DNA of 64,000 bases from assembly GCA_900618425.1 (NCBI GenBank), contig UZAN01039530.1:33735-97734 (forward strand), in the 5' to 3' direction. Within the stretch, counting starts at the first letter, position 1; the number at the start of each line of letters is the position of its first letter. The notes under the pieces were generated by a model. That model worked only from the letters and a program-made list of their open reading frames with translations, had not been told where the DNA came from and ran no database searches. This stretch comes from Echinostoma caproni. Its lineage: Eukaryota > Platyhelminthes > Trematoda > Plagiorchiida > Echinostomatidae. The position numbers and the translations under genes were made by a program. Shown piece by piece: positions 24,019 to 37,142 of the stretch.

Positions 24019-24855
24019 CTACAATTGATTTATTTGAAAAGCTTGACCACTGCTCTCTAATGATGTTGTAACAGTAATAGTTTCTATCGTCAATTCCTCA
24101 TTTGCTAGAAAAACGTCTAGCAGTGACAATGACTGATTTTCTCCAACCCTCGTTGGTTTCTTCAGAAAAATTATAAAGTAAATGTGATTCAACAAACTGA
24201 GTGAACTTCTTCTCAAATGATCGTAGGAAGGTCCCTGATTTACCTAGGATATTGAAGTCGTACATAATGAGAACATGCGTGTATTTCTCTGACAGAATGT
24301 TAAATACACTCATTGGCTGAGTCTGTGGACAAGGGAGAGCAGTACACCACATCAACCATTTTGTGCACTTTGCACCAGGCTGCATGAGAGGTCACAGCAG
24401 GACATTCAATTTTCTCAGATTCTAATGTGCTGCTAGAACAGAGTAGCACGTCTTCGACCCTCATAGGACGATTGCGTTCGAGCAGCTTCGTGTCGTGTGC
24501 ACAAATTATACCTCCAGAATGTCGGTTGTCAGCCAGGCTTTAGTAAAAAGCATTAACTTCCCGTTGTCCAGATTGGCAAAGCTTTCTGAACTCTGAAAAT
24601 TTGGAGTGAAAACCGCGAAAACTGGTGTACAACCAATGCAATTGATGGCGGGGCTGGAACTAATTGGGATAGTAACAGTAAAATAAGCCGACCGCATCGC
24701 GGTTTGTTAGTGAAGGTTTTGGGGAATTGTTTGTTGGGCCTGTTCTACCCGTTGAGGAAAGAAACATAAAGGCTGTGGTAATGCAGTTTGTGTGAAGATG
24801 ATAACTTCTACTAGAGATCAACACGCTGGTCCTGGATTCAGCATGGGCCTCCAAC
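24019..24855 (-). pseudogene. CR1-like non-LTR retrotransposon, APE-type endonuclease relic
   Basis: Upstream (minus sense) of the RT relic, translations match the apurinic-type endonuclease of CR1/Jockey-group elements. LFTKAWLTTDI (about 24510-24545) is the 'ITETWL' strand with Glu replaced by Lys. CSPLSTDSANE (about 24310-24345) is the 'YRSPxS' region. HVLIMYDFNILG (about 24245-24285) is the 'GDFN' motif with Gly replaced by Tyr. PTRVGENQSLSLLDVFLANE followed by EL and, further on, SSGQAF (in place of SDHAV) closes the domain. The catalytic Glu and the SDH histidine are lost, and frames shift between segments. The 5' part beyond about 24.9 kb is not recognisable. Confidence 0.8.
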
Positions 24856-24859
24856 GGAA

Positions 24860-27800
24860 TTCCGTTAGTCTTTTGTTCCTGTTCTCAAACCACGACTGGA
24901 CGACAAGTGTAGCCGTTTCTGGTGTTTCAATAGTTACTTATTAGCCTTGGTTCACTCTGCGGTAGTTTAGAGAACAGGAGGTAAGACTACTTGTTGGAGT
25001 CAAGAAATCACGATATCGAACATGAACAAATCGCCAGTCACAGTTACTTTGCTGACATTTTTAGGAGTCTGGGTCATTAAATCGCGGGAATCCATACACG
25101 GAAATCACTCGATTATTGTAAGATTCTCGTTCACTAGCAAGGTATTCCGTTGATGTATTTGCTCAATTCATGGTCTGTCCGGTAGTATTCTTGGTTTAGT
25201 TAAAGTTCTTTGAGAGAGAACGCTGGACATAAGAACGTCTTCTACATCCGACCCCCCCCCACCGGGTGTCACTCGAAGTAACCTAGGTTTTCCGGCTTAC
25301 GGTGAATTTGGCTATTATCGAAGAGGTGTTATACCCAAAGGCTGGGCGAAAGTCCTCAAAGCATTCCAGCTACTCAGCTCTTCCTCTTTCGTCTCTCTTG
25401 GCGGCAGAGCTATGAGCTTCAATTGGTTTGTACGAATCAGAGTCTACGGAGTCTTTGTCATGGTTCTTTTTTGAAAGCAAAGGGAATTTCGTTGAAGAAG
25501 CAGATACTAAATGAAACAGAGTGCATGCGGGCTCAGGTTTTTTTTACCGTCTCTTTAGGTTTACGCTTGTGTTCCTTGGTATGGAGGAAAAGTTGGCTGA
25601 GAACGTAAGTCATTTACTAGGTTTCTGAATGGGGCTTATTGAAATGACCTTTCAACTGAAGTCCGCTGCTTTTTCTCCTGACGTCGCTATTTTTAGATTT
25701 GCTTGTTCTTCAGCGGCTGATAATAATTTCTTGTACTAATCTGCAGTAAATTTTATTCACTTTACAATTGGGAAGTTCAAACACTCTGTACAGAAGCATA
25801 GACGTTTCGTTTATGTGACTGACTGTTTCCCCTGTTTTACCAAGAGGCTTGGTACATGCTACAGTGCATTGTATGTATGATATTCCCGTATTGACGTCTT
25901 TCGTACAACTCAGTAAAGCAGTGAGCTGTGGGAAAGAAGCTGGCTTTTCACAGGCATTGGAAAACCAGCTACGATACCTGTTGATATACTGTGAACTCCC
26001 ATTTTCTCAATTTATCGAACGGTGAGGTGGACGATGTATAAAAACGGTCACATGAAACCGAAGCTGGTCGAGTTGGTCGCTCACTCGTCCAAGTAAGTGG
26101 CTGTCATAAATGCATAAAACATGGATATATGTCACGTTCCCGGCATCGGCGGGCTTTACTGGGCATAGAGGAAAACACGGAAGTGTAAATTCTGTGGTAG
26201 CAATGACTGCAGTGGACTAAACGATGATATATCCATAGAATGGTTGAGGTGAAACATAGGAGACTTGATCAAGACTCGCTGCAAAGACTGAAGAAGTTTC
26301 TTTTGAACGGTACCACTATAAATAAAAATGGACAATATTTCACAATTGATTAACTCCTAAAGCTTGGATGGAAGCAACGAAACGCCTTAATGGGATGAAT
26401 GACATGTACGATTTATTTCCAAAAACGTTGTGTCACAAGATAGAACTCACAGAACTGGACTGGATTACTGTAAACTGGACGACGTATGCCAAATTTGGGC
26501 ACATAAATTTCAATTGAAATGAGAGCACACAATTAGTTCAGTCTCACAGCACACATCAGTAACCTCCGGACCTTATTTCTCACATCCTTTACCATTTTGA
26601 TTGATTTCACTGATTTCTTCACTTGGTTTAAAAGTTGTTAAACTTTTATTTAATAATTCACGGAATTCGGCTGCCTACACACATTTGAACTTAATGTGAA
26701 CTGGATTCAGTTGTTTCCCGAATTTGTGGTATGCATTTTAATCATAAATATCGTGATTATCTGTGTAGAGTCTTACTGAAGAAAACCTACAAAAACGGGA
26801 CCCGATAAAAGGTACTTATAGACGCATTCAAATCAGCATGGAATACCAAATGAAATGTTTGTTGATTCAGACGAAAATCATATAGCGCTAATGACATTTC
26901 GGATCACTCACTATTTTGTTTCAGGATACTAATTAAGTTTGCTCGGGATTTGCCTAAGGTTTTATAAATTCAGAAGGCAATGAATGCATAGAAGTTAAAC
27001 GATCAGATGACTCCAGATAAAATAATATCCTGGTTTAGTGGACTCTGACTTAGTTAAACGTTTTAGTGAAAATCATATTGAGATGATTATATTTATGCTT
27101 GCATTTGAAACATCAGTAACGGTGGTGATCAGCACGCATTTCCATTGACATGCAATCTGGTAAAGTAATTTCTTCGGTGGGCATTGAGCTATTTCAAACA
27201 ATGCAGGGAGTTCTGTCTGACACGATACACGCGATCGTGACATAAATAAAAAAAGATTCACATCGTGGAGGTAGACGAATGAACTCGGTCCAGTAGCGAA
27301 TGAGAGATTGAGTAAACCATAAATATCGTTCATGTTTGTACCGGGAACTTGAAATTTCCACATGAATCCATGGTTATTTCAACTGAATTGAACAAATTCA
27401 AATAGTGCAATTCACTAAAAAGGTTCTCTAAATGTAGTACACATAAAACGGATAGCATTCAAAAATGCTTTGTATTTACTCAAGTGGATTTTCGAAAGCA
27501 GTTGATTAAACATGGTGGTTTCGTTCACATTGATGACGTCGGTTTACGGTTAGCAATTAAGGTTTATAACAATCAGTGGCAAGGCATTTTGATGCCAATC
27601 TTGGTTATCAATCTTTTCTGTAGTGTTTTGTTTCTACTGCCTCTCTCCTGTTGAACAAATGGGAATTTCTTTCGATTTTGACTTAATTTTTAAATTTATC
27701 AAATAGGATCGTTGGAAAATCAAAGGAAATCAAACATTTAAAGAGGGACTTCGGAATGGAATACTTTTCTTTCATGGAATACCAAACGTATTGGATTTCA

Positions 27801-29790
27801 TTTCATTTTGTTGATTGTTGCCTTTATTTGTCTATGCTTCAAAGGAAAAGCATGGAAGTTACTCCAGAATCAAGTGCAAAAAGCTAATTTTCCTCATGTA
27901 TAACAGCGAGGAATATATTGCAAACAATCTATGGAACACCAAAGGAGAACGCCGACTTTCTTATCTCGCCAATGGACATCTTCAAGCTACAGTTCCGCCA
28001 AAACCAACAACACCCGTACCATCCAACGGCTTCTTTGACACATTCACTATTACTGCTTTAGAAGATGTTCTTTTTGTTTTATATCCTAGAGAACACTCAT
28101 AAAAACAGTAGCTTCACAGAATTTACCTTTTTAAGGTAATCAAACATATCTTAATATCCTACTGAGGAAAGGCATCTCATAGGTTTCTTTTGTTCACTAT
28201 TTCAGTACTATTGGTTTTATGATGGCCATGAAAAATTGAATGAACCGCCTTTTCCAAAGCAGGCAAAAATCATAAATGATCAGGCATTTTTAGACTGATT
28301 CTTCACGTGTAATCATAAATTTTAAACGCTTCTCCTGCAACATCGGGTAAGCCTTTTACAAAGAAACTTTAAAACTGGTGGTGATGGAGTGAAGTCAATT
28401 ATATACACATGTGAAGCTAGTGTGTTTTATTATATATATTACTTGGTAATTATCAGGAGCTATCAGAAATGTCAACAAGTGGATGGTATGTAACATATAA
28501 GATAGATAAAAAGTTACTTCTTAGAGAGTAAACCTTCAGAGCCAATAAGGTTTTATCTGAGGTGCAGAAATTGCATCCCTGCATTGTTGATTCGTAATCC
28601 TCGTGCGATCCCCTCCCCCACGCATAGTCCCGACGATCATCGGTTTGTTATTTCCGTCTCAGTCAGTTGTAACATTGGTTCACAAGGAAAATCGAAAAGC
28701 TTTTCCATCAGTATTAACACGATCACAAAAGTGTATGTTCAATGGGGTCAGTAAACTTTACTGACTACATATAATTCAACACGAAAGGATTCAGGATGGT
28801 AACATTGCATCTATCGGTAATGTGCTTAGCTGCTATTCACATGTGAACGGAGGAATGTTGTCTCCGTTAACATATATACAAGCCGAATGCTTGTTCACGA
28901 TATACTCTGGAAAAATGAAGCGCAACATTTTGAGAGCGAACACTCCTTGTCACTTGACTCGTTTTCCATACAATCACAAAACGCGTGAATAGTATTATTA
29001 TGGCTGTTATACAATGATACATGATGATATATACACATTTTTGTGAAGATCATACCGTTTACCTCCTTTAAGGTTCATAAAGATTCACAAGTAGTAACTT
29101 CGTAAGATAACCCATTTCAATCGATTTTTCGCAGTAATATTCCACCTGCACACATGCATGTTTTCCTGATTAGGTTTGTTCATAAATATTCGTGATACAC
29201 CAACTGAACGGAAAATTAGGATTTCTAAAGTTCGAATTTCAATAGTTTGGAATTCAGGGGAAACAACTTAAGTCTAACGAATTCTATTTGATTTCAGAGG
29301 ATTACAGAAGACGGACGCCGTTGCATTCTGTTGGAGCATTCAATCCTTTGGATTTGATTTCTTTTCTCATTTATTGGATACACCCATTTTTTGCCATCTA
29401 CTCAAAATTTCTGGTTTGAGTGGGGCACAAAAATTACGGGTCACGGAAAAACCCAAAAGTCGAAACGGCTGTTCATTGCTCATTGTTGATCATTGCAGAC
29501 AGATCATTAACAAGTAACTTCAACCAACTACTTTGTTCCAGTGCAAATGTAAGCCGCTTTTCTAACAATGTTTCCTCCTAGTATCAGGACATTAATCACA
29601 TCGAAATAAGGGAAAAGATCGAATTTTGTTGAGAACCTAATCTGCGCATGAATATCATCTAGGAATTTGTACGATATGACTTTGAATAGTTGAGGTGCAA
29701 AAGCAGGCAAATAGCTCATATGCTAAGTGGTAGAATGCGTGTGCTTCTGCATTATGGGTAGGTGCCTAACTAGGAACTTATATCAGTTGT
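24860..29790. other. unannotated stretch; 5' part may belong to the CR1-like element
   Basis: The GC-richer portion at about 25200-25600 (with a C10 tract near 25252) could be the 5' leader or first ORF of the minus-strand CR1-like element, but no zinc-knuckle or other motif is visible. The remainder holds short unassigned frames, for example 27815-28102 (+). Confidence 0.4.
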
Positions 29791-29794
29791 TCAG

Positions 29795-29862
29795 TGTGGC
29801 TTTGTATCTCGAATGGTACAGCATTCGTTAAACCACGTTTTCGGTCGAGTTCATGCACCAGT
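29795..29862 (+). repeat. tRNA-like sequence, degenerate (SINE head?)
   Basis: GTATCTCGAATGGTACAGCA resembles a D-arm/box A (TAGCTCxxTGGTAGAGCA). GGTCGAGTTC, about 35 nt later, resembles box B. The anticodon arm is shortened. A second box A-like segment lies at about 29713-29735. There is no complete cloverleaf. Confidence 0.35.
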
Positions 29863-29869
29863 TCAAGCA

Positions 29870-31925
29870 CTACGAAAATTTAGTTTATACCTTGATAGGT
29901 ACAGCGTCATGTTCCTCCTAAAGAGCTCGGAAGAATGCAACTCGGAGAAAACGAAGCAAATAAATTTCTTAGTATCGAGAGTTTGACCCAAATGATGAAT
30001 CAAACAACAATGCTTAGTTCCTTATTTTGAAAACCGGTAAAACAACGCCAATAAAGTACACTGAGAGTAAGAATTACAAATTTGAATCAAAATTGTGAAT
30101 TTTGATGCTTGGGATCGCAAATAATATTTATTGGTGAGTGCGAAAACGTGATCAACATAGCGTTAGAGTATAAGCTTGATGATACTCAGACTGGTGAAGA
30201 AAACTGTTATCCTTCACAACTTGAGATAGTGCACAAGATTCATTTGTTACGAACCAAACGGAAAGGACTTCACGAAGCAGAACCATATTTGAAAACGGTT
30301 ATAGGGGAAGTTCGATACCAAGAAAAATCTCGGTCTATTGCGAAGATCATTATGAAACTTGGGGTTGTGGCAGACATTGGAAAGGGTTTCAATTTTTGGT
30401 TTTCTGGGAAGACAATCAGAAACAAAGTCAGAAGTGACACGAAGATGTTGTATACATTGGACAATATGTTTAACTCACTTACCACCTCAATTGGAAAGGG
30501 AGAAACTGCATCAGCTAAAGAAATCCCACAGATTGTTTGATGTAGGCACATGCAGGTTTAAGTGATTAGGAATAAATTGCTGCTTCAGTTTTAGATCTCA
30601 AGAGGTAGCAACACGAATGGTCATAAACGATTTTGGACAAGGTGGTTGGTGTGACACACGTGAAAGCTTCAAATCGGGCCTCCAAGCTGTGGTCTGTATT
30701 CGACTGTGATCAAAACGCAATGTTAATATAAAATAATCTCAATATTAGAACCGCGCAAAAAAGACACTATTAGGCATTCGCGTGCTCATTTTTTACGGTT
30801 CGATAAGCTTATGAGCAGTATGTTGCTGACAATTCAATTATTCTGTCTCAAATATAACTAATTTTTTAACAAATACCGGAATCCATGAACCTATACTGTG
30901 ATTTTGATACATCTTTTCTAATAATTAGCCATCATAAACACATCGGATAATAGCAGTTCTGTCCACATAATGGTCTTCAGCTATACATCATTTGTACACT
31001 GATAAAAAGGTGCAATGTAATAAGAAGCGTGAGATATTTGTACAAGACCGTCCGGAGGATTTACTTTACAGGCTGTTCACGCTTCAGATTGATTAACAGT
31101 ATGATCAGCTTGCATCGTTTGATCGAACTTGTGCGACAGCTTGACCTTTGTCAGACTTCTTGCTCTAAACGCCTGATGATTTGATGCTCATTCATGGCAA
31201 TAAATTGGTATGGTACGGCATCATTCAATAACAGATATCTGCGATATTATCCAACTACCCTGTTGCTTCCATTAGTCAAAAACCGTAGAAATGTAAAACT
31301 TCTCGATTTCGATGGAGGTGATTGGCGCATTATTTGTGAGAAAACGAAACTTTAGTGGGAATCATAAGATTTGACTGGTACATTCGACTCATCTGGATGG
31401 TAATTATGTTGGGAGCAATCAGACCAGTTGTTTTAACATGAAGTGTGGGACGTTGGTAGTCAGATTGCATTTGCAATTTGCCTCCAACACATGTCCTACC
31501 TATTCGAAGTAGCCAATTTATCGTGAACGCAGGAAAACAGTTTTCAACTGCATTTCAATCCGGTATTTTAGACACGTTTAAACTTCATCTGACTTGAAAA
31601 CATCCCAAAGCAGGAGCCTTACAAATGCAAGAAATTATATATGATGAGGTTCGCAAAAAGAATACTACCATCCTCGTAAGAAATAGGAACTTAAGCCCAT
31701 CTCAGAAAACTATAACTTTTTGAGAATGCATACCGAGAGTAACAGTCATCGAAGCCTTGCTTGATCAGCGCAAAAATTACCCTGTCCAGAGTGCCATTTA
31801 CGTTTGCCCAACAATAAGGCTCTCAGCATCTAACTACCACCCAAGCCAGTTAGCGAAGTAATTGTTCAGTTTTTATGACCGGAAAAATGAATTCCTATGG
31901 AAAACTACACCGATAAATCAGCTTA
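29870..31925. other. unannotated stretch with one longer open frame
   Basis: Contains the unassigned frame at 30109-30540 and a weak match to the 3.4-kb fold-back arm at 30948-30978 (CAGTTCTGTCCACATAATGG). Nothing else is recognised. Confidence 0.4.
30109..30540 (+). CDS. unassigned open frame, about 143 codons
   Basis: The frame opens without an ATG (TTG is its first near-start codon) and reads an acidic-then-basic, soluble-looking protein containing EAEPYLKTVIGEVRYQEKSR and IGKGFNFWFSGK. I recognise no domain, and there is no signal or membrane segment. Charged, evenly mixed composition makes it look more protein-like than the neighbouring frames, so it could be an exon or a fragment of an unknown retroelement. 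A 93-codon antisense frame overlaps it. No function is assigned. Confidence 0.2.
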   Translation: MGSQIIFIGECENVINIALEYKLDDTQTGEENCYPSQLEIVHKIHLLRTKRKGLHEAEPYLKTVIGEVRYQEKSRSIAKIIMKLGVVADIGKGFNFWFSGKTIRNKVRSDTKMLYTLDNMFNSLTTSIGKGETASAKEIPQIV

Positions 31926-31929
31926 ATCA

Positions 31930-31989
31930 ACCTGATGTATTGTTCATAAGCCATCAGCAAAATAAACCAGAAGACAAATAGACTGGTAA

Positions 31990-32021
<32 letters not shown>

Positions 32022-32086
32022 CCAGTTACCTGTCTATTTAGGTTCCGCTTTATTTCAGCGTTAGTTTATGAGCAATACATCAGGAA
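31930..32086. repeat. imperfect inverted repeat around a CT/TA microsatellite
   Basis: The left arm (31930-31991) starts CCTGATGTATTGTTCATAA and ends AAATAGACTGGTAACT. The right arm (32024-32086) is its reverse complement at roughly three in four positions, with near-identity at both ends. The centre is (CT)n followed by (TA)n at 31991-32021. It abuts the 3' end of the minus-strand CR1/L2-like relic. Confidence 0.7.
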
Positions 32087-32087
32087 T

Positions 32088-33230
32088 ATACATGGTACTG
32101 TTAAATTACGATAAATGTTTATTCGGAGGTATAAGCAGGAATAAATGGATACGTTAGTAGCGCGAGAGTGCCAAACAGATAGGTCGGGATCGTGCCGATG
32201 ACTGGGGTCGCTNTCAAATTTTCACAAGGAGTGATATGATTAAGGGTTAGTGGTAATACGAGAGAAACGGCTGGTGATTGCCAAAAAGCGGCTCATCATA
32301 ATGAAATCTTTTTTAAGTAGGCCAAGAAAAATAACGGACGAATAATAAAGTATGGCTATTAAATAATTCCATTATAAAAAGAACATGTAGTTGAATTCTT
32401 CATTCTAAATTACCTCGGCTTGCATATCTGGAAGGATAAGCGACACAGTCTACCAGCACAGGCTAGCACATGAGATGACCACCATGGATCGCTCTCCTNC
32501 CAAAGTGACGACTGAGGGTATCAAAAGGATAATCAAGCCGAGAACGACTAAAATCGCATCCGAAGGTTTTAAAAACATTCAGCTGAATACCAGATTGATT
32601 CGAGAAATACTTTCATTTAGTCTAAACTATCAGAAAAGAACTTCATATCAGATTGAGATGACTTGAGAGAAGACCACATCATAAGCATATTTAAAGATTT
32701 TAGCTAAAGGGGTAGACGGTGAGTTACTTAGGAGTACTGAAAAATGAGTAGGGAGAAGACGAAACACACGGAAGGACTATTCACTGACAGTTTTAAAACT
32801 GCCATTTGTTTTCTTTATTTGAATTCTTTTTTTGAAATCTTCTTTAAACGACGACAGTGAGATGGTGAAACAACCACGTCACTGATGAGTTCGGAGATGA
32901 AGAGATCGCGGAACGAAATCAAGGGAGAAATAATGATCAAGGAAAATACAGTGAACAAATTTTGCAGAATCGTCTGATAATTTGCAAATGAAGTGTATCA
33001 GTGAAGTGTCAGCATTCGATCTGTATCCATTTGACATATACGCAAACTGGAAAGGATTACTGGGAACATTTATATCAAAGTACAAACGGGTGAGAAGAGA
33101 TTGCTCCACTAGTCCATAGGACTGATGGCGATGAGAATAAGAGTATAAATAGATTGCTAGATGAAGATGATCTAGGAATGGGAACAAAGGTGACTTTATG
33201 TGAGTGGTTAAGCTTCATATTTGAGCATGG
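32088..33230 (-). pseudogene. CR1/L2-group non-LTR retrotransposon, degraded copy A
   Basis: Minus-strand readings align, segment by segment, with the better copy at 61.6-63.1 kb. NPFQFAYMSN matches DPLQFAYKRN. SAKFVHCIFLDHYFSLDFVP matches AKSVRCVLLD-x-SSAFDSIP (motif A). KYAYDVV matches KYADDVV (motif C). The shared 3' untranslated part includes GAAAAATAACGG and TTACGATAAATG on the + strand. The YADD box reads YAYD, which removes a catalytic Asp, and frames are broken throughout. In an intact element this protein reverse transcribes its own mRNA at the insertion site. Single N bases at 32213 and 32499 lie in the 3' part. Confidence 0.8.
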
Positions 33231-33234
33231 ACAA

Positions 33235-36200
33235 GGATGGACCATCTAGGCCAACTGCAATAGTAATTTTTGTTTATAGGAGGTAGACCTCCTCTTGGGG
33301 ATAGGACTTTTGTCAGCACTCTGTGAAGTAGTGAATAAAAAATCGTTTTAATGGTAGATGTATGCGTCAATAAAACTGTTTATGTCAACAGTTTTGTTTG
33401 ACGACCATTTCTTCTGTCCGCACACAGCAATTCTATCCCTAGCTACTTCATCCTGTTTTAACGACTGCCAGAGCCAGATGTGCAAATGTAGTATTCAGTC
33501 TTTTAACATTTGCTCGAATTTTCACGACCGGTTGTTTGACAGTAGTTGTTTAGTCCATATGAAAATTTGATTCGTTGTGTCGTGTTAAATTCTTTTTGGA
33601 ATTTATTGGCAAATCAATACATGCCCTCCAGTTTTGGGTTTTCAATGACAGCTTCATGCAGTTGATCTCAAATGTATTACTAATTTTCTCATTGTTCTTC
33701 CAACGGTTACAAAACTAACATTGCAGCTAATCCACCCTGACTATCCTTGCTATCCGTTGTTTTCCCATCACTCTGATTTGATGAGATCTGCACTGCTGTC
33801 TTTCTGGAGAAATCCCTTGGATTATGCGATAAATTGTGCGTCTGGTTACATGGGAGAACCTACACAAGATAGGGACGGAGATACCAAAATTGTGCGTCTG
33901 TTTAGTAGGTAGCCTCCCTGTTTAGCTGTAAACCGAGAGATCTTGGATAGTTCATCCGATTTCGGAATGGTGACAATACCAATTACTTATTTAACAAGCT
34001 CTACAACTTAAGGTCGACATTTCAAGGCCAATTTACATATTTTTGGGATATAACTTCACTATCTCCATTGCGAGAGATTTTAATTGAGGTGTTTACAGTC
34101 ACGTTATATTTCAATCGAATAATAATATAAAATAACCATTTATATGCAGACCTACTAAGGACCTCAGATAAATAGAACTGATTTCTATACTACTTGGATT
34201 GACCACAATAAACACCATCGCGGAACAGAAACGATCGATGAAAATAAATGAATTTTCACGTTATTATGCACCACACATTTGCTTAGTTCAACCCGTGCCT
34301 TTCAGACTACTATACGTTTCACGGTAACACTCAAATTTCACCAATTCAACTAAAGAGACAAGAAAATTAGAACCATAAACTTGGAAATAAAAGTATGATC
34401 AAATGCTATTTAACCATGTCTATCGATATGAATGTAAGGCATTGAAACTTAAATTCATTCTACATCTAGGGTCCTGTGGTATGAGTTCAATCAATACCTA
34501 TAAATTAGAGAACTGGAATAAAATGTGTTTTGATCAACGTTTCTAAACAATTTGGTGAATGTTTTATGTTAGGTTTATCAGTAAAAATGTAATGAATATA
34601 TTAAAGTTGAAGCAACAGTCTCAGTAAGTCACCTGAATTGAGTTGTGCTGACAACTATGATGTTGTTGGTGAACGTTTCAATTATCCCAACGGTTTCAAA
34701 ATAGACCAGCTATCTAATCTAGGTGAAACACTTGTAGGATTTCCTTGTTTGACAAACTGAAGGCAACTCATCATTTTGTTAAATTCTTGGCTGTAATAAA
34801 TACAATTAAGGGTAAACATGATCGGTTTCAATGTCTGTGTAACGGTTAAGTTGCATATCACACCATTTATCTACCGACTCTTGTTGGCCAATGTGATTCG
34901 CAATGAGACAGGTTTAGCTAGTGTATACGGATGTTAATCATTCATCTCACAACAGTTTTCTCCATCCAGTTCTTGTTGCATGTTACGCTGACACATTTCA
35001 TGTTTCGATTGTATCTGCTCGCACCAGATGGCAGTAAAACGGGTAGACAATAATAACCCCCCGGGAGAGTTATCAATCCCGGAACAAGTCAGTGTTGTCG
35101 CGGTCAATCTGCTGAAACTCAGTTTCCTAACTCTCTATTTCACTATAACCAACCGTAACAATAAACAAAATCGATAGTAATTCATAAATCACGCATGACG
35201 TATCGAAGTTACATGCTAAGAGTAGAGTGTAGGTTTTCTTTAAGATCCCGATTTTGGGTACTGGGGATAAATACAATGGTGAATATCATTCAACAATAGT
35301 TAGTGCTATTAAAGTACGAGGCGCTTGAACTGGATATCAGTGATTCGGCTACATGAATTTCAGGCGTGTATATATCTCCCAAAAGAACAACTTTGAGAAA
35401 AAACGTTACAACTCAGTTTCAAGTATTGATAACCATCGTTTTTATGAATAAAACTATGGAGATAGTTTAACAAATAATCATGGAACAGTGTGAAACAGTT
35501 TTCGATATGACCGCATTTGAAACAGTCTGTGGATCACCTGAGCAATCAGTGAACTATATTAAGTACATTAAAAAAAACTTCAACTTCCTCTATCTGTTAC
35601 AAAATAACATCGAAAAAGCAGAGCTTATTATGAACCAACAATTTACAATAGATTTTATTGAACATTTTCTCTATTCATCATTCGCGTCGACGTTAAAATA
35701 TTGCATATCATAATTGGATAATCATTGCTGTCGTCGGAATGACACCATGACAAAATGGATGAGAAATTCTTAAAAATTAACTGCCACCTATCGCGCTATA
35801 ACACACTTGGCAGTTGGATCAACTGACAAGTCAATTCAAATAAGCTTAAAAATGCTTTTGTTTCACAAACTTCATCACAAATTGCAAACAATTAAATTAT
35901 TGTGACTCGATGAGTACACATTCAACAGCTGAAATTAACGTTCACAGAAGAGTCTTTATATGGAAGCGCACAACATAAAATTCGTCCACGGTTATTAATA
36001 AATGATCTCGACGTTATCTGAATAAACAACACACTCTTGACCTTCAAATATATAACCGTTCATTATGTTCCTTCACCATTTAAATGCTTTCATTACCAAT
36101 TGGAAACCAATATAACCTGTAGCAAGTATGCTGCATTTTATCTATATTCCAATGGTTTAAACGTCAAAGCTTATTATCGCAAAGCGGTGAGACGGTCATG

Positions 36201-37140
36201 TATCAGGATGACCCAGCACCCTTTACCTAGACCAATGAAGCAGACTATTCCCATTTCGGAAGAGCAGTTTTATTTATGGAGTCTATCGATCAGGTGAGAG
36301 GAAAGACTGTACTTGGGTATTTAATTCATAATTAAAGTCTTCCTACTGAGATAGGCGATTGGCAACGTGCCCCTTACATCTATCCAAACGCGTTGAATTA
36401 GGAGACTAGTAGCTATCATCCGGCACTCAATGGGCTCTTTAAACTTCTCAAGATTCTGGGCTCCACATAAGGGTAAGGTTACCTTTAGTTACTTCCAACC
36501 CTTAAAGTTGCTCATTTAACCACCAGTACAAGTCAGCTAATATGCTTCAAAATGGCTCGGTATGCAGCTTATAAGTCTTCGTTTATTTAAAAAATGAACA
36601 TATGATTCGGAAATGTTAAGTATATTAGCATGAGATAGGCACTGTTTGTGCATTTCTATGTAATTAGCACTAGAAATACTCGCATTTCAGTTGCACGTTG
36701 AAGCCCTTAAAGTTATAAATATTTACAAACGCATATATGTGCATCAATATAAATCGTTAGAACGGATAGAAGACAAATACTGTGAGATTTTTAGATTTCT
36801 TTTAATCTTTTCAGTTGTTACAACGTGAAACAATCTGGTATTTATACAAGCAAGTTTTGCTAACAACAATGGTGCACCGGACAATAGTCAGGGAAGCGGG
36901 GTAGAGGGTGGGGTGGGAAATCAGTTTCATGGCAGTCGGACCGATGGTGTAAGAAACATTTGTATGCATAAAATTGGCTTATGTAACTTAGCATCGTTTC
37001 GCTAAATCCTACGGGTTCATGTTACGTAATAAGAGATTGGACGACAGTTGTGCATCAAAAATGTGTCCAGTTGTCATGAGAGGTTTTGCGGTTGATGACC
37101 CTGAATTTCTCTTATCAGTTTGACCTATAACACTTTCTTG
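33235..37140. other. unannotated stretch
   Basis: Short frames only (for example 35480-35713 +, 36037-36297 +). The latter ends next to a GT-containing donor-like sequence, but without an acceptor or a known domain I cannot call an exon. A G-rich patch lies at about 36896-36929. Confidence 0.45.
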
Positions 37141-37142
37141 CG

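Noticed and set aside
36037..36297. Possible host exon ending at a GT donor-like site
   Set aside because: No acceptor, no neighbouring exon and no recognised domain. Donor-like sequences are common by chance.
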